From contig NZ_BROH01000001.1 of the NCBI RefSeq assembly GCF_027923545.1, positions 62,001-126,000 of the forward strand: DNA of 64,000 nucleotides. The letters run 5' to 3'. Below the pieces are notes generated by a model that was not told where the DNA came from, did not search any database, and saw only the letters and a list, made by a program, of their open reading frames with translations. A program made the translations under genes and the position numbers. Positions 56,170 to 64,000 of the stretch are shown here, in pieces. The first letter of the stretch is position 1; every line of letters starts with the position of its first letter. This DNA is from Sinisalibacter aestuarii (GTDB lineage Bacteria; Pseudomonadota; Alphaproteobacteria; Rhodobacterales; Rhodobacteraceae).

Positions 56170-58431
56170 TCACTTCCGCCTTCTCCGGACCTTTTTTGCT
56201 GTTTTCTCGTTGCTGCGGCGGGCTTTGGCCGCCTTGCGCTGCACCGGCTTTCCACCACGCGGGGTCCGGCCGCGCAGGGTTGGCAGGGTGGTTCCGTCGA
56301 CCTCGATCAGTTCGAGCATCAGCCCGCCGGTCACCGGCACCGCTTCCGCCAGCCGCACCAGCACCCGCTGGCCGACCGAAAGGGTGAGCCCGCTGTGCTC
56401 GCCGGTGAGGGTCTGCGCATCGCCATCGTAACGGAAATATTCCGCGCCGATGGTCGAGACCGGGATGAGCCCGTCAGCCCCGGTTTCATCGAGCTTCACG
56501 AAAGCGCCGAAGCGCTGGATGCCCGAGATCCGGCCAGCAAACTCGTTGCCCACGCGGTCGGAAAGATAGGCGGCGAGGTAACGGTCGGTCGTGTCGCGCT
56601 CGGCGGCCATCGAGCGGCGCTCGGTGTCGGAGATATGCTGCGCGGTGGCTTCGAGCTGGTCGATATCCTCGGGCGAAAGCCCATCCTTGCCCCAGCCATG
56701 CCCCGAGATCAGCGCGCGATGAACGATCAGGTCGGAATAGCGCCGGATCGGCGAGGTGAAATGCGCGTAGTTGCGCAGCGCGAGGCCGAAATGGGCGAAG
56801 TTTTCAGGGCTGTAATAGGCCTGCGTCATCGAGCGCAGCGTGGTGATGTTGATCAGCTCGTCAAACTCGCTGCCCTCGGCCTGGGCGAGCAACTGGTTGA
56901 GGTGGCGGGTTTTCAGCACCTGCCCTTTGGCGAGCGTGAACCCGCTGGCCTGCGCCACCTCGCGCAAAGCCTCCAGCTTCTCTGGGCTCGGCTCCTCATG
57001 GACGCGGAACAGAAGCGGGCGCTTCAGCCGGTTCAGCTCTTCGGCGGCGGCGACATTGGCGAGGATCATCATTTCCTCGATCAGCCGGTGCGCATCGTAG
57101 CGTTCGGCAAAGCGCACGCTCTCTACCTTGCCTTCCTCGGTGAGCACGATCTTGCGCTCCGGCAGGTCGAGATCCAGCGGCTGGCGCTGCGCACGGGCGA
57201 GTTTCAACGCGCGATAGGCGGCGAAGAGCGGGTGGATCACCTCGTCCATCAACGGCGCGCAGGTCTCGTTCGGCGTGCCGTCCTCGGCCTCCTGCACCTC
57301 GCGGTAATTGAGCGAGGCGCGCGACTTCATCAGGCCGCGGATAAAGCTGTGACTCTTCTTCTCGCCCTGCGCGTCGATCACGATCCGGGCAGCGAGGCAG
57401 GCACGCGGCACGCCCTCGTGCAGCGAGCAGAGATCGCCCGACAGCCGGTCGGGCAGCATCGGCACCACACGGTCGGGAAAATAGGTGGAATTGCCCCGCC
57501 TGCGCGCCTCGCGGTCGAGCGCCGAGCCGGGGGTGACGTAATGCGCCACATCGGCAATGGCGACCCAGATGACGAAACCGCCCGGGTTCTTCGGATTGTC
57601 GTCGGCATGGGCGTAGCAGGCATCGTCATGATCGCGGGCATCGGCCGGGTCGATGGTGACGAGCGGCAGGTGGCGCAGGTCTTCCCGGCCCTTGAGGCCG
57701 GCGGGCTTCCACGCATCGGCCTCGGCGATCACGTCATCGGGGAAATCGTCGGGAATGCCATGCTGGTGAATGGCGATGAGCGAGACGGCGCGCGGTTCTG
57801 TCGGGTCGCCGAGCCGGGCGACGATCTTCGCCTTCGGCAGCCCCATCCGGGCGCGCGGGCCGGTCTGCTGCGCCTCGACAAGCTCGCCGTCTTTCGCGTC
57901 TTCGGTCGCTCCGGCGGGCACCATCCATTCCTTGTCGGCGCCCTTGTCGATGGGCACCACCCGGCCGCCTTCCGCCCCTTTGCGGAAGATGCCGAGGATG
58001 CGGTGCGCGGCCTGCCCGATGCGGCGGATCAGCCGCGCCTCATAATCATGATCCTCGCCCTTCACCTCGGTCATCCGGCACAGGATCCGGTCGCCCGGCT
58101 TCAGCGCCGGATCGCCGGGCTTTGCCACGAACACCACACGCGGCGGCGCGCCCTCGCCCTGCCATTCCAGCGGGTTGGCGAAGAGATCGCCATCGGGCGT
58201 GACCTCGCCCACCTCAAGCACTGCGACAGGCGGCAGCTTGTCGGGATCGCGATAGGTTTTGTTGCGTTTCGCCAGATGGCCTTCATCCTCAAGCTCGCGC
58301 AGGATGCGCTTCAGCTCGATCCGGTCGGACCCGTTGATTCCAAAGGCCTTCGCGATATCGCGCTTCGAAGCCAGGGTGGGGTTATCGGAAATCCAGGCGA
58401 GGACTTCATCTTTGGACGGAATACGTGTCAT
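56170..58431 (-). CDS. rnr: Ribonuclease R
   Basis: Processive 3'-5' exoribonuclease for structured RNA. 753 aa: N-terminal helix-turn-helix, cold-shock domains, RNB catalytic domain with TIDPADARDHDDACY (metal-binding Asp cluster), S1 domain near the end (GRISGIQRFGAFVKL), and a basic C-terminal tail. It converges with nothing on the right; the next minus-strand gene starts beyond. ATG 58431. Basic KRRK-rich tail after residue 720 may bind RNA. Confidence 0.95.
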   Translation of the reverse strand: MTRIPSKDEVLAWISDNPTLASKRDIAKAFGINGSDRIELKRILRELEDEGHLAKRNKTYRDPDKLPPVAVLEVGEVTPDGDLFANPLEWQGEGAPPRVVFVAKPGDPALKPGDRILCRMTEVKGEDHDYEARLIRRIGQAAHRILGIFRKGAEGGRVVPIDKGADKEWMVPAGATEDAKDGELVEAQQTGPRARMGLPKAKIVARLGDPTEPRAVSLIAIHQHGIPDDFPDDVIAEADAWKPAGLKGREDLRHLPLVTIDPADARDHDDACYAHADDNPKNPGGFVIWVAIADVAHYVTPGSALDREARRRGNSTYFPDRVVPMLPDRLSGDLCSLHEGVPRACLAARIVIDAQGEKKSHSFIRGLMKSRASLNYREVQEAEDGTPNETCAPLMDEVIHPLFAAYRALKLARAQRQPLDLDLPERKIVLTEEGKVESVRFAERYDAHRLIEEMMILANVAAAEELNRLKRPLLFRVHEEPSPEKLEALREVAQASGFTLAKGQVLKTRHLNQLLAQAEGSEFDELINITTLRSMTQAYYSPENFAHFGLALRNYAHFTSPIRRYSDLIVHRALISGHGWGKDGLSPEDIDQLEATAQHISDTERRSMAAERDTTDRYLAAYLSDRVGNEFAGRISGIQRFGAFVKLDETGADGLIPVSTIGAEYFRYDGDAQTLTGEHSGLTLSVGQRVLVRLAEAVPVTGGLMLELIEVDGTTLPTLRGRTPRGGKPVQRKAAKARRSNEKTAKKVRRRRK

Positions 58432-58462
58432 GCGCCCGGCCTAGCACGGGCCGGCGCAAAGG

Positions 58463-59053
58463 TCAGCGGGAAAGACGCATTAAATCTGACCCTACGTCAA
58501 CATCGGCGAGAACCGGCAGATAGGCGACCGAAAGTCCGGGCAGGCTCGCCAGCGTATCGGTCAGCGCGTGCTCGCTCGACCAGCGCACGTTTTGGAACAG
58601 GCGCGCGGGGATTGCGGGCCTGCGTTTCAGCCCGATCCCCCAATAGCCGCCGTCCTGCGCCGGGCCAAAGACGGCATCTTGGCTGCCAAGCGCCCGGAAG
58701 CCGGTGGCAATATGAGCGCGGGTGATGCCGGGAATATCGGCGCCGATAATCAGCACCGGCCCCGGCGGCTGGGTGCGAAAGACATGACCCATCCGCGCCC
58801 CGAGATCGCCCGGCCCCTGCGCGATGCGAGGCAGCGGCGGCAGAGCGCGGCTCGACAGCGCGGTATCGGGGGTGACGGCAAGGAGCGTATCCCAGCGCGG
58901 ATCCTGCATCGCGCGCGCGAGCATGGCGATACGGTGACGAAACCACCACGCGGCGCGGACCATGCCGATATCACGCCCGAGCCGCGTTTTGACCCGCCCC
59001 GCGCGCGGCTCTTTCACCATGATGACGAGACGGGGGCGTTTGGCTGGCCCCAC
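58463..59053 (-). CDS. TIGR04282 family glycosyltransferase-like protein (CofC-type fold)
   Basis: 196 aa. MVKEPRAGRVKTRLGRD and IIGADIPGITRAHI (nucleotide/metal-binding) are typical of TIGR04282 proteins (annotated arsenosugar biosynthesis glycosyltransferase). GPAQDGGYWGIGL is also conserved. Start: GTG 59053 gives the first beta-strand (RPRLVIM) but the GGAGG lies directly against it; ATG 59020 would lose the strand, and ATG 59131 would code through the palindrome element. I use 59053 with low confidence in the start. The gene is 32 bases before rnr. Confidence 0.8.
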   Translation of the reverse strand: MGPAKRPRLVIMVKEPRAGRVKTRLGRDIGMVRAAWWFRHRIAMLARAMQDPRWDTLLAVTPDTALSSRALPPLPRIAQGPGDLGARMGHVFRTQPPGPVLIIGADIPGITRAHIATGFRALGSQDAVFGPAQDGGYWGIGLKRRPAIPARLFQNVRWSSEHALTDTLASLPGLSVAYLPVLADVDVGSDLMRLSR

Positions 59054-59067
59054 CCTCCGCGCACAAT

Positions 59068-59179
59068 TCCACTTATCCGGATAACTGGTTTTCCGGATAA
59101 GTGGATTCTGTCTCGCATGATGCCAATACATTGAATTTATGATATAATATCTGATGCCGGTTGCGAGCTCATGGTTAAC
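59068..59179 (-). promoter_or_regulatory. Intergenic element B: GTTAAC box, AT-rich block and 14-bp inverted repeat (copy of element A)
   Basis: In the minus direction: GGTTAACCAT (59180-59171), AT-rich block (about 59150-59120), then inverted repeat TCCACTTATCCGGA (59105-59092 on the minus strand) with its perfect match 59081-59068, loop of 10. The core matches 26/31 bases to element A after lysA, in matching orientation. Starts 35 bases after the dapE stop and ends 15 bases before the TIGR04282 GTG. GTTAACCAT contains TTAACCAT, the CtrA half-site of alphaproteobacteria (knowledge-based). See findings. Confidence 0.6.
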
Positions 59180-59213
59180 CGAACGTTGACGGCCCAGGTC
59201 AGACCGCCGAGGC

Positions 59214-60359
59214 TCACCCGAAATAATCCCGGATGATCCGCCCATAGATCCGCTTGAGCTGCGCGATCTGCGCCAGTTCGACCCGTTCGTCCACCTGATG
59301 CATCGTCTTGCCGACCAGGCCGAATTCCACCACCGGGCAATGGCTCTTCACGAAGCGTGCGTCCGAAGTTCCGCCGGAGGTGGAGAGCACCGGGGTCACC
59401 CCTGTCTCCGCCGCCACCGCCGCAGCCACCAGGTCCGACAACGGCCCCGGCGGGGTGAGGAAGCTCTCGCCTGAAACCTTCACATTCATCGTGACGGCAA
59501 TCCCGGTTTCAGCCTCGATCTTCGCCGCTTCGTCCTGCAACCACGCGGTCAGGCCATCGGAGCTGTGAGCATCGTTGAAACGGATGTTCACCGTCGCCCT
59601 GCATTCGGCGGGGATCACGTTGGTGGCGGGGTTTCCGGTGTCGATGGTGGTGACCGCCAGCGTCGAGGCATCGAAATGCGCGGTGCCTTCGTCGAGCACA
59701 TGGGCGTCGAGCCGGGCCATCAGCCGGGCCAGCGCCGGCACCGGGTTTTTCGCGCGGTGCGGATAGGCGGAATGGCCCTGAACGCCGCGCGCGGTGAAAA
59801 ACGCGGTCATCGAGCCGCGCCGGCCGATCTTCATCATCTCGCCCATCCGGTCGGGGCACGTGGGCTCGCCGACGATACAGGCGCTCATCGCCTCGCCATG
59901 CTCCACCATCCAGTCGAGCAGTGCAGCGGTGCCGTCCGTCGCATCGCCTTCCTCGTCGCCGGTGACGGTCACAATCAGCGCGCCATCCTCGGGCAGATCG
60001 CCCGCCGCGTCGATGGCGGCGGCCACCCAGGCGGCCACGCCCGATTTCATGTCGGTCGCACCCCGGCCCCAGACCTGTCCGTCTTTCTCCTCCGCGCCGA
60101 ACGGGTCCACGCTCCAGGCCGCCCCATCGCCCACCGGCACCACATCGGTATGACCGTTGAAGCCGAGCGTGCGCGCGGCGCCCCTGGGGCCGATCCGGGC
60201 AAACAGGTTCGCCACCCCGCCGCGATCCACGCGGATGCAGCTGAATCCGGCCTCCGAAAGCAGGGCTTCGAGCAGCACCAGCGCACCGCCCTCCTCCGGG
60301 GTCACCGAAGGGCAGCGAATAAGGGCCTTGGTCAGCGCAACCGCATCGGTCTCGGGCAT
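59214..60359 (-). CDS. dapE: Succinyl-diaminopimelate desuccinylase
   Basis: Hydrolyses N-succinyl-LL-DAP in lysine/peptidoglycan synthesis. 381 aa, dinuclear zinc M20 family. His70 and Asp72 ([12 protein letters not shown]), Asp103 (GATDMKSG), Glu136/137 ([10 protein letters not shown]) and Glu165 (VGEPTCPD) are the metal and catalytic residues. ATG 60359 follows TGGAGATC. Upstream is the region preceding the Hint cassette. Confidence 0.95.
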   Translation of the reverse strand: MPETDAVALTKALIRCPSVTPEEGGALVLLEALLSEAGFSCIRVDRGGVANLFARIGPRGAARTLGFNGHTDVVPVGDGAAWSVDPFGAEEKDGQVWGRGATDMKSGVAAWVAAAIDAAGDLPEDGALIVTVTGDEEGDATDGTAALLDWMVEHGEAMSACIVGEPTCPDRMGEMMKIGRRGSMTAFFTARGVQGHSAYPHRAKNPVPALARLMARLDAHVLDEGTAHFDASTLAVTTIDTGNPATNVIPAECRATVNIRFNDAHSSDGLTAWLQDEAAKIEAETGIAVTMNVKVSGESFLTPPGPLSDLVAAAVAAETGVTPVLSTSGGTSDARFVKSHCPVVEFGLVGKTMHQVDERVELAQIAQLKRIYGRIIRDYFG

Positions 60360-60644
60360 CGTGATCTCCAGCCTGGCAATTCGCGCCGTGATACACCGGC
60401 GGCGGCGCGGCGGCAAATGTGGCGTCCGGGCGACAGGTGCCCCGCGACAAAGCATGCGCCCCAACAAGGTCTTAACAAATCAGAATATTTTTCGCATATT
60501 GGCCGCAATAATAATCCCGAGGCAGGGGTGCCGGGCCGGTAAAGCGCAATATAGGCGCAGGCTCGCGAGCGGTTAGACTAAATCTGGGGCAAATGCCCCC
60601 GTCTTTGCCGTGCGTCCTGTCACTGAGGGGCAGGAGGCAGGTTT
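60360..60644. promoter_or_regulatory. Divergent region dapE / Hint gene
   Basis: 285 bases, no gene. AT-rich in 60475-60520 (AACAAATCAGAATATTTTTCG split by TATT repeats), which may hold promoters. A hairpin GGGGC-AAAT-GCCCC (60586-60599) lies in the Hint gene leader. A ribosome site GGCAGGAGG is 8 bases before ATG 60645. Nothing else is recognisable. Confidence 0.45.
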
Positions 60645-62267
60645 ATGGTTGCAGCATCGGAACTCCCGATCACAACCAGCGCAAGCGCCATGCAGATGGC
60701 GCGGACGATCTTTGGCGAGGGCACGACCGTCGTCTCTGCGTCCTATTCCGGCGACAACCGCTCGTCCGGCATCTACAGCAATGGCGACAGCGTTTCGCCC
60801 TATGTGACCCCGTCCGATACCGGCGTGATGCTCTCGACGGGGCATCTGGCCGACTTCACCAATCCCGCCTCGTCGTCCGGCTGGGGCTGGTGGAGCCAGC
60901 AGGCCGAGGCCAATCAGAGCGGCGACACCTCCACCAATACCTCCGGGGTCAACAACGATTCCGATTTCAACGCGCTGGTCGGCACCAATACCTACGATGC
61001 GTCGATCCTCGACGTCGATTTCATCCCCGACGACGATGTGATGTCGCTCCAGTTCGTGTTTTCCTCCGAGGAATATCCCGAATACGCGGGCTCGATCTAC
61101 AACGACATTGTCGGGGTCTGGGTGAACGGCCAGCCCGTCGAGCTTTCCATCGGCGGCAACACCTCGGTGGGCGGCGTCAACGCCGCGTCCAACGAGAACC
61201 TCTACGTCAGCAATACCGGCAGCCAGCACAATACCGAGATGGACGGCTTCACGGTGACGATGACGCTGACCATGCCAGTCATCCCCGGCGAGGTGAACTC
61301 GATCCGCATCGGCATCGCCGACGTGACCGATACGAACTATGATTCGACCCTGCTGATCGCCGCCAAGTCGGCGCAGACAGTGCTGATCGCGGGCGACGAT
61401 TCGGTCAATGTCGCGCCGGGCCAGAGCGTCAATGTCGATGTGCTGGCCAACGATGACGGCCCGGGCAACGCAACGCTCTACATCACCCATATCAACGGCA
61501 TCGAGGTTTCGGCGGGTGACAGCATCACGCTCACCACCGGGCAGGTCATCACGCTCAATGCCGATGGCACGCTGGGCGTTGCCGCCGACGCGGATGAGGA
61601 AAGCGTCAACTTCTCCTACACGGTGGCGGCGGGCAACGGGGCCTCGTCGGTCACCGATACCGCTTTCGTCACGATCCATTCGATCCCCTGCTTTGTCGAG
61701 GGCACGCTGATCGCCACGCCACAGGGCGACGTGACCGTTGAGAGCCTGCAGCCGGGCGATCTGGTGCTGACCCAGGACAATGGCCCACAGCCCGTGCGCT
61801 GGATCGGGATGCGGCGGGTGCCCGCCGAGGGCAGCCTGGCCCCGATCGCCATCGCGCCCGACACCTTCGGCAGCCACCGCCGCCTGCTCGTCTCGCCGCA
61901 GCACCGGGTGCTGATCCGCGATGCGCTGGCGGAGCTTCTGTTCGGCGACACCGAGGTGCTCGTGGCCGCCAAGGATCTGGTGAACGACAGCACCGTGCGC
62001 CCGGTGATCGGCGGCGAGGTGGTCTATGTGCATATCCTGTTCGACGAGCATCAGGTGGTGTATTCCGAAGGGCTGGCGACCGAGAGCTTCCTGCCCGGCC
62101 CGCACACGACCAAGGGCTTCGAACGTGAGATCGTCGATGAGATCCGGGCGATCTTTCCAGAGCTCGACCCCGAAACCGGCGCCGGCTACCCCCCTGCCGC
62201 CCGGCGCACGCTGAAAGCCTATGAGGCGCAATTGCTCCTGGGCGCGTCCGACGAGGCGGCGGCATGA
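60645..62267 (+). CDS. Choice-of-anchor L protein with C-terminal Hint domain (Cys present)
   Basis: 540 aa. Residues 1-245 form the choice-of-anchor L domain (FSSEEYPEYAG at 139-149 is the motif), about 248-345 an Ig/cadherin-like beta domain with DDSVNVAPGQSVNVDVLAND, and residues 345-490 a Hint domain: catalytic Cys349 (SIPCFVEGTLIATPQG), the PQPVRWIGMRRVP segment and His420 (SPQHRVL). No N-terminal signal peptide is evident. Hint domains self-cleave by an N-S acyl shift. Overlaps the next gene by 4 bases. Such Hint proteins are common in Rhodobacteraceae; the biological role is not known. Confidence 0.85.
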   Translation: MVAASELPITTSASAMQMARTIFGEGTTVVSASYSGDNRSSGIYSNGDSVSPYVTPSDTGVMLSTGHLADFTNPASSSGWGWWSQQAEANQSGDTSTNTSGVNNDSDFNALVGTNTYDASILDVDFIPDDDVMSLQFVFSSEEYPEYAGSIYNDIVGVWVNGQPVELSIGGNTSVGGVNAASNENLYVSNTGSQHNTEMDGFTVTMTLTMPVIPGEVNSIRIGIADVTDTNYDSTLLIAAKSAQTVLIAGDDSVNVAPGQSVNVDVLANDDGPGNATLYITHINGIEVSAGDSITLTTGQVITLNADGTLGVAADADEESVNFSYTVAAGNGASSVTDTAFVTIHSIPCFVEGTLIATPQGDVTVESLQPGDLVLTQDNGPQPVRWIGMRRVPAEGSLAPIAIAPDTFGSHRRLLVSPQHRVLIRDALAELLFGDTEVLVAAKDLVNDSTVRPVIGGEVVYVHILFDEHQVVYSEGLATESFLPGPHTTKGFEREIVDEIRAIFPELDPETGAGYPPAARRTLKAYEAQLLLGASDEAAA

Positions 62268-63367
62268 GCTGGATCGCGGTTACAGATCTGACGCGACCGC
62301 TCTTCAACATCCGCGGCATCGGCGTTGCCCCGGACGCACCTGGCGCGCGCCCGCCGGTTCAGCCCGATGAAATCCTGCCGCGCGGCACGATGATGCTCGA
62401 ACTGCGCTACAACGTCGAACCGGGTGTCACGCAGACCCTGCTGGACTACCACCGCAGCCGGGGCTGGGCGCGTAGCCTGCGCGTCACGCTCGATGGCGCG
62501 GGGGTGCTCAGGGTGTCGTCCCGGCAGGGCCTGTCCGGCTCCGAGGCCAGTATTCGCCTGCCCATGCCTGCCCGCGACAGTCGCTTGCGGGTCAGCTATG
62601 CCTGGGATGCGCCGCTCCGGCAGGGGCTGCTCACCGTCGAAATGCTGGACGAGGGGCAGATGTATCAGGCGGGCGTCGCCGCCCCGGTGCCGCTGCCGGT
62701 CGAAGATCTTCGGTTGATCCTGCGCAACACCGGACCGGCCCAGATCGCCGCCAACGTGATCTTCCTCGCCTTCGCCGACAGCATCGAGCCTGTCGGCTTC
62801 GGCATCGGCATTCTTGCCGGCACGCTTGTCGACACCGCCTCCGGCCCGGTGCCCGTCGAGCGGCTGCGGCTCGGTGACCCGGTCACCACCGCCACATCGG
62901 GCCGCCAGCCGGTGCGCTGGATCGGCAAGCGCACGGTTCCCGCCTTTGGCAGTTTCCAGCCGGTGCGCCTGCGCAAGCCCTTCTTCGGCCTCAATGCCGA
63001 TGTGACGCTCGCCCCCGATCACCGGGTGCGGATCGACTTTGCCGAAGCCGAATACATCCTCGGCACCGACGAGGTGCTTCTGCCTGCCGCGCATCTGCTC
63101 AACGGCCAGCACGCCCGGCATGAGCGCAGCAACCGGCTGGTGACCTATTATCAGGTGCTGCTCGACGTGCACGATTGCCTGCTGCACGCCGGCATCTGGG
63201 CCGAGAGCCTGTATGTGGGCACCATTGCGCGCCGCCCCGACGTGGCGCGCAGCACCGTACTGGGCGACATGCCCGGCACCGCCATTCCGCAGCACCGCGC
63301 CTTCTCGCACCACCGTCTGAACGATGTCGAGGCGCGCAGTCTGGCTTCGGCATTGCGGCACGCCTGA
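62264..63367 (+). CDS. Hint-domain protein, nucleophile replaced by Gly
   Basis: 367 aa. N-terminal region (1-175) is beta-rich with a lectin-like character (LPRGTMMLELRYNVEPG), then a Hint-like domain (about 180-330): GILAGTLVDT aligns with CFVEGTLIAT but with Gly182 in place of the catalytic Cys. PVRWIGKRTVPAFGSFQPVR and PDHRVRIDF (His253) remain. The domain is probably unable to self-cleave, but could still bind. ATGA overlap indicates translation together with the preceding gene. Confidence 0.8.
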   Translation: MSWIAVTDLTRPLFNIRGIGVAPDAPGARPPVQPDEILPRGTMMLELRYNVEPGVTQTLLDYHRSRGWARSLRVTLDGAGVLRVSSRQGLSGSEASIRLPMPARDSRLRVSYAWDAPLRQGLLTVEMLDEGQMYQAGVAAPVPLPVEDLRLILRNTGPAQIAANVIFLAFADSIEPVGFGIGILAGTLVDTASGPVPVERLRLGDPVTTATSGRQPVRWIGKRTVPAFGSFQPVRLRKPFFGLNADVTLAPDHRVRIDFAEAEYILGTDEVLLPAAHLLNGQHARHERSNRLVTYYQVLLDVHDCLLHAGIWAESLYVGTIARRPDVARSTVLGDMPGTAIPQHRAFSHHRLNDVEARSLASALRHA

Positions 63368-63440
63368 GCCATTGCTCCGGCTGGACAGGTCTGCGCCGGG
63401 CTGCCACTCTGCCGCCAATACAAACGCACAGGAGCACAAC

Positions 63441-64000
63441 ATGCGCCGTATTGTTTCAGCCCTTTCCCTCGCCCTCATCCTGCCGCTTGCGGCCTGTTTC
63501 GATGCCGATCTGTCAATCAGCTTCATCGACGACAACACCGCCGAAGGCACGATGGTGATGACCGCGACGCCCGAGTTCTACGCGATGGCCAGCTCCGGCA
63601 CCGAGCCGTTCTGCGAGGATGTCGAGGCGACACTGGAAGACGGCAGCCATACCTGCACCGAGACCTTCTCGGGCACCATCGACGAAATCCTCAACGATCC
63701 CGACATGGCCGAAGGGATGACCATCGCGCGCAATGACGATGGCACGCTGTTCGTCGCCTTCGACCTTGGCGACATGACCCAGGACGTGGCGCCGCCGGAA
63801 GAAGCCGGGGCCGAGGCCGACCAGATGAAAGAGATGATGAAGGCCGCCTTCATGGGCCATTTCATCACCGTCAACGTCTCAGGCGCAGAGATCATCGAAA
63901 CCAACGGCACGGTGTCGGAGGATGGCGCCACCGCCACCTTCACGATCCCGCTGGAAACGCTGCTGGCCGATCACAACGACATGCCCGAGGCTTTCGAGGT
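63441..64000 (+). CDS. Lipoprotein, C-terminus outside window
   Basis: Starts MRRIVSALSLALILPLAACF: a lipobox (LAAC, Cys19) after a hydrophobic stretch predicts an outer-membrane or inner-membrane lipoprotein. After it, a beta-rich acidic domain (DADLSISFIDDNTAEGTMV) with Cys in EPFCEDVE and SHTCTETF that could form a disulfide. No stop within the window, 186 codons visible. Ribosome site GGAG is 7 bases before ATG 63441. Located 73 bases after the second Hint gene on the same strand and perhaps part of the same unit. Family not recognised. Confidence 0.8.
   Translation, partial: MRRIVSALSLALILPLAACFDADLSISFIDDNTAEGTMVMTATPEFYAMASSGTEPFCEDVEATLEDGSHTCTETFSGTIDEILNDPDMAEGMTIARNDDGTLFVAFDLGDMTQDVAPPEEAGAEADQMKEMMKAAFMGHFITVNVSGAEIIETNGTVSEDGATATFTIPLETLLADHNDMPEAFE

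Noticed and set aside
59068-59131. Upstream ATG at 59131 as start for the TIGR04282 protein
   Set aside because: It would translate the 14-bp inverted repeat, has no ribosome site, and adds residues not expected in the family.
1-64000. CRISPR array, tRNA/rRNA genes, insertion sequences or prophage
   Set aside because: No regularly spaced repeats, no tRNA-like cloverleaf or rRNA sequence, no transposase or phage genes were seen on either strand.

Overview
The window is a GC-rich chromosomal segment from an alphaproteobacterium, almost certainly a member of the Rhodobacteraceae (Rhodobacter/Roseobacter lineage). The evidence is an FnrL divergent from hemN, the rpoZ-rsh-pdxJ-acpS cluster, phbAB, a TIGR02302-type protein next to argH-lysA, an alphaproteobacterial 4.5S/SRP RNA, and a form II RuBisCO (CbbM) Calvin-cycle operon with its own CbbR. 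I cannot assign a genus from sequence alone. I see no tRNA, rRNA, insertion sequence, prophage or CRISPR array, so this is stable core chromosome with a few lineage-specific inserts.

Layout. 1-7.2 kb: hemN (truncated by the window edge) and fnrL diverge around a perfect FNR box, followed by a YejABEF-type peptide/oligopeptide ABC importer on the minus strand. 7.3-13.3 kb: membrane cytochrome c, prephenate dehydratase, an SRPBCC protein, NudC, and a cytoplasmic CpdB-like nucleotidase whose 3' end runs into the SRP RNA gene (ffs), then folK. 13.3-20.2 kb: a NYN/LabA-type nuclease, then a tightly overlapping run ispH-methyltransferase-LysE exporter-methyltransferase-rnhA, two tiny membrane proteins, a polyprenyl diphosphate synthase, a DUF2007 protein, a tRNA-modification-type methyltransferase and a YdcH-like peptide. 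20.2-24.3 kb: a DMT exporter, phbB/phbA (polyhydroxybutyrate precursors) and an EAL-domain c-di-GMP phosphodiesterase. 24.4-31.5 kb: tag, a TlpA-like thioredoxin, argH-DUF2834-lysA, and a large TIGR02302/DUF4175 protein. 31.6-35.6 kb: a zinc-ribbon membrane protein divergent from ftsE-ftsX-plsC-PPOX. 35.6-40.5 kb (minus): rpoZ-rsh-DUF2062-pdxJ-secreted protein-acpS, mostly joined by 4-base overlaps. 40.5-42.7 kb: a peroxiredoxin divergent from an OxyR-like regulator, and a small phosphatase.

42.8-55.0 kb is the centrepiece: cbbR divergent from cbbF-cbbP-cbbT-cbbG-cbbA-cbbM-cbbE, then a Tat-exported metallo-beta-lactamase-fold protein, a thioredoxin-like protein, phosphoglycolate phosphatase and CbbY. 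Together these regenerate ribulose-1,5-bisphosphate, fix CO2 and remove the by-products of RuBisCO. Long GC hairpins sit in the cbbG/cbbA, cbbA/cbbM and cbbM/cbbE gaps, bracketing the aldolase and RuBisCO messages. 54.9-64 kb: an MltB-type transglycosylase, RNase R, a TIGR04282 glycosyltransferase, dapE, and a two-gene Hint-domain cassette (one Hint with the nucleophilic Cys, one without it) followed by a lipoprotein cut by the window end.

Most unusual signals: (1) two related intergenic elements (GTTAAC box, AT-rich stretch, TCCGGATAA-type palindromes), one just after lysA and one just after dapE, both in front of the next gene; (2) the CDS/promoter/ffs overlap; (3) the overlapping pair of Hint proteins, where the C-terminal slot that normally holds a surface anchor is a Hint domain; (4) the stem-loops around cbbA and cbbM; (5) an OxyR-like regulator that keeps the peroxidatic Cys but lacks the partner Cys.
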